Shown: positions 7,101 through 10,752 of the stretch, piece after piece
Layout: every line of letters starts with the position of its first letter
How positions within the stretch are numbered: the first letter of the stretch is position 1
Source: Methylaequor sp002691245
GTDB taxonomy: Bacteria > Pseudomonadota > Alphaproteobacteria > Methylaequorales > Methylaequoraceae
Assembly: GCA_002691245.1 (NCBI GenBank)
Contig: NZHH01000013.1
Coordinates: 1-10,752 of the forward strand
DNA: 10,752 nucleotides
Direction: 5' to 3'
Notes under the pieces: model-generated
Databases searched by the model: none
What the model was told of the DNA's origin: nothing
Seen by the model: only the letters and a program-made list of their open reading frames with translations
Position numbers and translations under genes: made by a program

Positions 7101-7376
7101 AAGAAGTTATCAAAAATTTCTTCGGATACTTTTAAAGGCAATCTAGAAAATACCTTGTCATCCATTGATAAATGCTACGGCCTTCGGAGAGAGCATTCAG
7201 AAGAACTCGTAAGAGTTCTCAATAATAGAGGAAATGTTTTTTTTAGTGATCAAAAAATTGAAGTTACCTTTCAGGATGTGACGCTCGATTATATAGTTCA
7301 TGAAGTGAGCATGGTAAATGAAAAGCAGAAAATTGAGTTCGAAAGACTATGGCAGCCAGAAGATGTTAAGCAATGA
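4164..7376 (+). CDS. Large DrmE-like protein of a DISARM-type operon (tentative)
   Basis: This encodes 1070 residues, with GTGGA 8 bases before the ATG; a second ATG lies two codons on. The first 230 residues are helical. A strand-rich part ends in a basic patch (KKPRKK, 379-384). A Rossmann-like strand 'CIVVSDD' is at 488-494, and a long helical section covers about 590-720. The C-terminal third has strands around 858-895, including a 'GDIVEGDFI' element (885-893), then helices and 'TIRNWL' (959-964). No Walker A motif or nuclease motif is visible. The C-terminal arrangement resembles my memory of DrmE, the accessory DISARM protein of unknown biochemical function, and its place ahead of a DrmA gene supports this. 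The protein seems longer than the DrmE I recall, so it may carry an extra N-terminal domain. It is cytoplasmic and overlaps the next gene by ATGA. It could instead be an unnamed defence protein. Confidence 0.5.
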   Translation: MQMTLNQMQRIDDLVAKCSRDLELAVPSLQLLTEVSENLVNAFERRLFDPGLLDYLIQIGTGFRRGDQNTRKSCGIFLLAFNDLLLGAVDRNRNQVSIDIRYLIFETLKKCFENDDFLEMQSNLVWPDELEKINQQLESLNSVSFNQVKDFYKTYSREITKFRIAGRFNDKQLLQKIINLSRTDNSLHFKKANKVLAYLVEEHDIVPDYLGIFGLADDLQVLHDFKLELEEKNQSTKLLSHFLELNDNPLSLFFERQEKDTDFKALTANTPQMNFILGELMYLYENNHKRVLALLPDQGLWGLLLILNFVTVKAKQLPGLKEMPSAGEKIYFNLPRNSIEVEFLGECPENENKVWVQGVGSHKDIKLLLPRSSVDLATKKPRKKVDKKANQARLISQWQTSSHTFIPSHLSFSALDRSIYYLTRKNKFEESRKHLKPFGADLSEFINFRYRGEDNHKDDPVTSRLPKVDVYSSADQLREQLEEKDKNCIVVSDDPHLANNFLSDLSDGLGDQNIQMFFLSSIEERALNNNASGRDFAEVYFPSQIRDLPNIEHKINYDDPISSLEKKVFMVSKPIEKHYIEINSPFFEKFNQILMELFKVRREDENYVPQGLLWKLHRYKSYFFKKWYPLSSADTEKGLSLITETISELDILQDDSVHFKNLLQLIAEMKASIFDFHEERKVISFLRDNLETNFVILEENMSRKIEASKFLERKTIFNAEVRTFSEIKGTFFENKELIIPYQMDPKTLRYLSHKNTAKKINLFLFDSEKKDFQTNGSRVKSFENTLINKTAKVFKNSALKSIFDKMQVVQEDKVSAPAKVYSDYENEFISSFIPKAKSSNQLELVDAIPFLLDENSKILFLTPRSSVVLMQEEGEEIQFSLRSTGDIVEGDFICLPANSKSDMFEQLARKFAPDYDQIKNQATSWKRELNRMLNEEFNDDMVHFSKFLQEHEIKRTIPTIRNWLIGDITIAPQNPMQTLKKLSKISSDTFKGNLENTLSSIDKCYGLRREHSEELVRVLNNRGNVFFSDQKIEVTFQDVTLDYIVHEVSMVNEKQKIEFERLWQPEDVKQ

Positions 7377-9142
7377 TTTTTAATATACCAAGCGAATTTC
7401 GTGGAGCATATAAAGGCGAACAAAAGGTACATGAAGCATTCAAAAATATGTTCGCAGGAAAAAAATATTTTGCAATTCATTCCGTTGGCTTGGCAAACCA
7501 CGAAACAAAAAAAAAGGGAGAATGTGATTTTATCCTTATCACTGATATGGGCATTTTGTGTTTAGAGGTAAAAGGGTCCTTCACGGTTACCTATACCAAA
7601 AAAGCAGATCGCCAAGATATTGAAAACCCTAAACATGATCTTTGGGATTATGGTGGTGATATGGTTAAGCAAGAAAGTCCTTTTGATCAGGCAGAGGGCG
7701 CAGTCGAGGCTGTACGCAAAACATTAGAAAGTAGGGATAAACGAAGAAGAAACAAATTTATCATTGGTCGAGGAGTGATTTTTACTGAGCTTGAATTCAA
7801 TGATAATAGCCTTGAATGGGATCTTAAAGAGGTATGTTCGGCACAACGTTTCAGATACGATTTCGAGGGATTTATAAAACAACTTTACCAGTTTCACGAG
7901 GAACGTACTAAGGATACGCTTAGAAAAGGAAAAAACGTTACCTTGCAAAATATTCGACCTAATTTAGATGATTTGAAATGGGCGGTTCAGTGCATAAGAC
8001 CGGACATCGCGCACTTCAGTTTAATGGCCTTAGAAGCGAGCAAAGATGAAATTATTCGACTAGAAGATAAACAAACAGTTTTGATCGACAGTCTCATAAA
8101 GAAAGATACAAACCAGTGTGTAATCGACGGTGGTCCAGGTTCTGGAAAAACGGTTATTGTTATGGAAGCTATCAGTCGCTTAAAAAGGGATGAGGATATT
8201 CTTTTAGTATGTTTTAATAAACAACTTGCTGAATACCTTCAATTCCGCCTATCAGGTTTTGCAAAAGTGACTGTGCGACATTTTCATAACTTAATGGAGA
8301 CTTATTGTAAAGCTGCCGAGATATCCCTTCCAGAAATAAAGAATGATGAGTATTTTTCAGATGGATTATCAAATTTATTTGAGGAAGCTATTATAAAGTT
8401 AATAACTGATAATAATTTGACCCAATATGACTGGCTGTTTATTGACGAGGCACAAGATTTTTTAAATGAAAATAACTTTAATAATCTAATGGAACTCATC
8501 AGGGGAGATAGTCTTAAAAAAAATTTCGTGATCTCAGCTGACAGTAATGTGCAGAGTGAAATTTACAGAAAACTAGATCATGAGTTTTTGGAAGATTTGA
8601 AGGGTCGAGAAAAGATTCTTCATTTACCTTTGTTCACTAACTACAGAAACCCGAGAATTTTGTCTAGCAGAGCTGCGATAATTGCTTCAATTAACAAACC
8701 AGAGAACGCAAGAGTATTTTCTTCATCACCAAAACTATATCATTTAGATAATGAAGACCCTCAAACATTGAAGTTCAAACTTAACGAAATTGTTGGAGCT
8801 CTTCTCAAAAAAGGGGTAATGCCAGATGAAATAACTATTTTAACAATGAAAAAAAGAACGCGAAGCGTGCTTTTAAAGATAAATTCTGTGGCAGGCTATA
8901 ATCTATTTGATATGAAATTAGGCCAAATTTGGGCCTATAAGTCGAAAAATGTTGGATGGAGTACTGCCGCAAGTTTCAAAGGCCTTGAAAATCATTATAT
9001 AATTTTAATTGAAGCTGAAAGCGATAATCTTACAGATTGGCACAGATCAATGCTTTTTGTCACTATTACACGGACAAAAACAGAATTCATTTTCATTGGA
9101 AATAAAGACGGGCTAACATATAAAGCTATTTCTAACCGATGA
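7373..9142 (+). CDS. NERD nuclease-UvrD/Rep-type superfamily 1 helicase fusion
   Basis: This encodes 589 residues; the ATG lies within the previous stop (ATGA, 7373-7376). N-terminus: a NERD domain of the PD-(D/E)xK nuclease fold, with GE at 15-16, 'GECDFIL' at 49-55 (Asp52) and 'LEVKG' at 64-68 (Glu65 and Lys67), so its catalytic residues look intact. C-terminus: Walker A GGPGSGKT (253-260, Lys259), motif Ia 'LVCFNKQLAEYL', Walker B IDEAQD (357-362), motif III replaced by SADSNVQ (388-394), motif IV NYR (423-425), motif V FKGLE (535-539) and motif VI around 'TITRT' (Arg567). This is a compact helicase with reduced 2A/2B parts. It presumably translocates on or unwinds DNA with ATP and cuts it; the substrate is not shown. 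Its position between the DrmE-like and DrmA genes points to a role in phage DNA processing. It could also act alone as a NERD-helicase defence protein. Confidence 0.85.
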   Translation: MIFNIPSEFRGAYKGEQKVHEAFKNMFAGKKYFAIHSVGLANHETKKKGECDFILITDMGILCLEVKGSFTVTYTKKADRQDIENPKHDLWDYGGDMVKQESPFDQAEGAVEAVRKTLESRDKRRRNKFIIGRGVIFTELEFNDNSLEWDLKEVCSAQRFRYDFEGFIKQLYQFHEERTKDTLRKGKNVTLQNIRPNLDDLKWAVQCIRPDIAHFSLMALEASKDEIIRLEDKQTVLIDSLIKKDTNQCVIDGGPGSGKTVIVMEAISRLKRDEDILLVCFNKQLAEYLQFRLSGFAKVTVRHFHNLMETYCKAAEISLPEIKNDEYFSDGLSNLFEEAIIKLITDNNLTQYDWLFIDEAQDFLNENNFNNLMELIRGDSLKKNFVISADSNVQSEIYRKLDHEFLEDLKGREKILHLPLFTNYRNPRILSSRAAIIASINKPENARVFSSSPKLYHLDNEDPQTLKFKLNEIVGALLKKGVMPDEITILTMKKRTRSVLLKINSVAGYNLFDMKLGQIWAYKSKNVGWSTAASFKGLENHYIILIEAESDNLTDWHRSMLFVTITRTKTEFIFIGNKDGLTYKAISNR

Positions 9143-9149
9143 GGAGAGT

Positions 9150-10752
9150 ATGCTCCAACCAGATAAAGAATTTTACTCCGCAGATGAATTTAGAGAGCAC
9201 TTTGACAACTGCGTAAGATACGAGATACATGGGCCGATTAAATCAGACTCTTTGGATGTAAAGCAAAAACTTCTTGATTATCAGCCAACAGATCTGTTCA
9301 GCACGGGAATTATTTATCCACAAAAAAATGAAGGGAGTGAATTTAATGGCCAGCAAAACGAGATAGTGAGAGATGAAGGGGCTGGTGAAGAAATAATTGA
9401 TGATGACCTTAGACAAGAAAAAGAACATATTTCAAATAGAAAAAAAAGCTCTATCGAAGCTGACGTGATTTCAGACGACATAAACTTAGCAAATCAGTTC
9501 CAACCATCATCAATCGGAATATCTTTTCACTGTGAGGATAATGATAAATTAGATTTTAGTATTTATTTTGCAGAATACGAAGAAGTTAATCTCAGTGTCC
9601 AGCCTTCTAATACAATCGATAAACCAGGAGACGCAAATTTAGAGAACTCTGAGAAGAAAGACATTACAATTGAAGACCAACAAAATGTGAGACCCCTAAT
9701 AAAATACAAAAGGATAGAAACAGATTGGGATGACAAAAGAGACATAGCTATTGAAGAATTATCATCAATTGAGGAATTTTCCATACCAAGAAATAATAAG
9801 GAACTAAATGATTTAAAACTTAAAATTAGAAAAAGAAAAAAATCAGGTTTTTGGGTGCTAACCGCTTGGTTAGTTAATACCTCGGAGAGAGCTGGCGATA
9901 TTACACCTTTTGAACTTACAGTTTTTCAAGCTTCAATTTCTGTAATATCTAAAAATGGTTTTCTGCCAATAGAAACTGACAATATTAATGTCGGCGATGA
10001 AGATACTCAATCGAACACCCTCCTCTATAGGAATAAGAAAGCATATTCTAGAGGTCATGGCTGTGCTGGAGACTGGGAAATAGTTTCCGAGGGCAAAAAG
10101 TGTAACAAGGTTATGACAAATTTTCTACCTACTTATGAAACTAAGCCCGTAATACCTGAATTGAAGGATAAAGTCGATGTTGACTTCAGCTTTCTCTATA
10201 ATAGTAGGCTTGATACGGACGATGCAGAAATAACAGACAAAATTTCAGCTAACCTTCAAAAATTTGTTAATGAATACGAAAAATGGATCAATACATTAGA
10301 AAAAGATATAATGCCCAACCTGGCGCACCAGTTTCATAAAATAGCTGGTAAACATATTAAAAACTGCAAATTGGCATGCGAACGGATGGTGTCAGGCGTA
10401 GAATACCTAAAGAAAAATGAACAAGCATTTTTTGCATTTAGGCTGGCAAATTATGCAATGCTTCTACAGCAAGGCAGAGGTATATTAGGAAACATTGATT
10501 TAAAAGATGAATATAAGGAACCTATCTTGGATGACCCTAAAAGAACATGGTTTCCATTTCAATTAGCTTTCCTTTTGATGAATGTGCAAAGTATACCACT
10601 AGGCGCTAACTATGATAAAGAAAAAGCTGATTTAGTAGATTTGATATGGTTTCCAACGGGAGGAGGAAAAACTGAAGCTTACCTAGGGGTAGCGGCCTTT
10701 ACTATGATTTACTCCCGTTTGTTATACAAGGAGAGTAAAGGAACTGAAGTCA
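9150..10752 (+). CDS. drmA: DISARM DrmA-type helicase, 5' part (runs off the window)
   Basis: This is an open frame of 534 codons with no stop before the window end. The ATG is 7 bases after the previous stop, and AGGAG (9142-9146) overlaps that stop, giving short spacing. Family marks appear in order: 'VRYEIHGP' (22-29) and then 'GIIYPQ', the usual DrmA N-terminal pattern; an acidic linker (about 60-115); 'FQPSSIGISF' (117-126); 'GFWVLTAWLVN' (about 232-242); 'YSRGHGCAGDW' (299-309); 'FLPTYE' soon after; and 'FRLANYAMLLQ' before the helicase domain. Walker A is 'WFPTGGGKTEAYLG' (500-513, Lys507). DrmA is the superfamily 2 helicase core of DISARM, which binds DNA with DrmB (DUF1998) to restrict phage. 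DrmA proteins are usually more than 1000 residues, so about half is missing, including the remaining helicase motifs. Absence of drmB in view is only due to the window edge. Confidence 0.88.
   Translation, partial: MLQPDKEFYSADEFREHFDNCVRYEIHGPIKSDSLDVKQKLLDYQPTDLFSTGIIYPQKNEGSEFNGQQNEIVRDEGAGEEIIDDDLRQEKEHISNRKKSSIEADVISDDINLANQFQPSSIGISFHCEDNDKLDFSIYFAEYEEVNLSVQPSNTIDKPGDANLENSEKKDITIEDQQNVRPLIKYKRIETDWDDKRDIAIEELSSIEEFSIPRNNKELNDLKLKIRKRKKSGFWVLTAWLVNTSERAGDITPFELTVFQASISVISKNGFLPIETDNINVGDEDTQSNTLLYRNKKAYSRGHGCAGDWEIVSEGKKCNKVMTNFLPTYETKPVIPELKDKVDVDFSFLYNSRLDTDDAEITDKISANLQKFVNEYEKWINTLEKDIMPNLAHQFHKIAGKHIKNCKLACERMVSGVEYLKKNEQAFFAFRLANYAMLLQQGRGILGNIDLKDEYKEPILDDPKRTWFPFQLAFLLMNVQSIPLGANYDKEKADLVDLIWFPTGGGKTEAYLGVAAFTMIYSRLLYKESKGTEV

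Noticed and set aside
4156..7411. TTCGTGGA present both before the DrmE-like start and near the NERD-helicase start
   Set aside because: It is a single 8-base match, with one copy inside coding sequence and no further extension, which is expected by chance.
5158..7501. Minus-strand open frames within the DrmE-like gene and at its junction with the NERD-helicase gene
   Set aside because: They are antisense to long, well-supported coding frames and show no domain or start signal.
9243..9784. Minus-strand open frames over the DrmA gene
   Set aside because: The plus strand carries the DrmA motifs in one uninterrupted frame.
1..10752. CRISPR array, tRNA, integrase, transposase or attachment repeats
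   Set aside because: None was seen: no regularly spaced repeats, tRNA-like clover-leaf, recombinase motif or long direct repeat.

Overview
The window is AT-rich bacterial DNA with tightly packed, often overlapping genes. One protein has a typical lipoprotein signal peptide with Val after the lipobox Cys, which fits a Gram-negative host, probably a low-GC proteobacterium. No RNA gene, rRNA, CRISPR array, insertion sequence or housekeeping gene is visible. The content (small orphan genes, then a large defence-type operon) is what one expects of an accessory or defence island rather than core genome.

Positions 1-2671 hold a run of small same-strand genes: the 3' end of a two-cysteine protein, a DUF4258-like protein, a two-segment membrane protein, a second two-cysteine protein, two small membrane proteins joined by an ATGA overlap, a MORN-repeat protein, and a two-cysteine lipoprotein. 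The first, fourth and last of these align with one another and appear to be dispersed copies of one family that I cannot name. An imperfect hairpin covers the ribosome binding site of the lipoprotein gene. A membrane-anchored protein of unknown function follows on the minus strand (2731-3360), then a small plus-strand orphan (3547-3930).

Positions 4164 to the window end form one operon of three genes: a 1070-aa protein with features I associate with DISARM DrmE; a 589-aa fusion of a NERD nuclease domain and a UvrD/Rep-type helicase, starting inside the previous stop codon; and the N-terminal 534 residues of a DrmA-type helicase, 7 bases further on and running off the edge. A sigma70-like promoter lies just upstream of the operon.

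The DrmA call is the firmest functional call. DISARM is a multigene anti-phage system with a drmA-drmB-drmC core plus methyltransferase and accessory genes. As I recall the published classes, a NERD-helicase gene between drmE and drmA is not part of them, so this locus is either a DISARM variant with an added nuclease-helicase or a DrmA-containing system of its own. The deciding genes (drmB, drmC, a methyltransferase) would lie downstream of the window.
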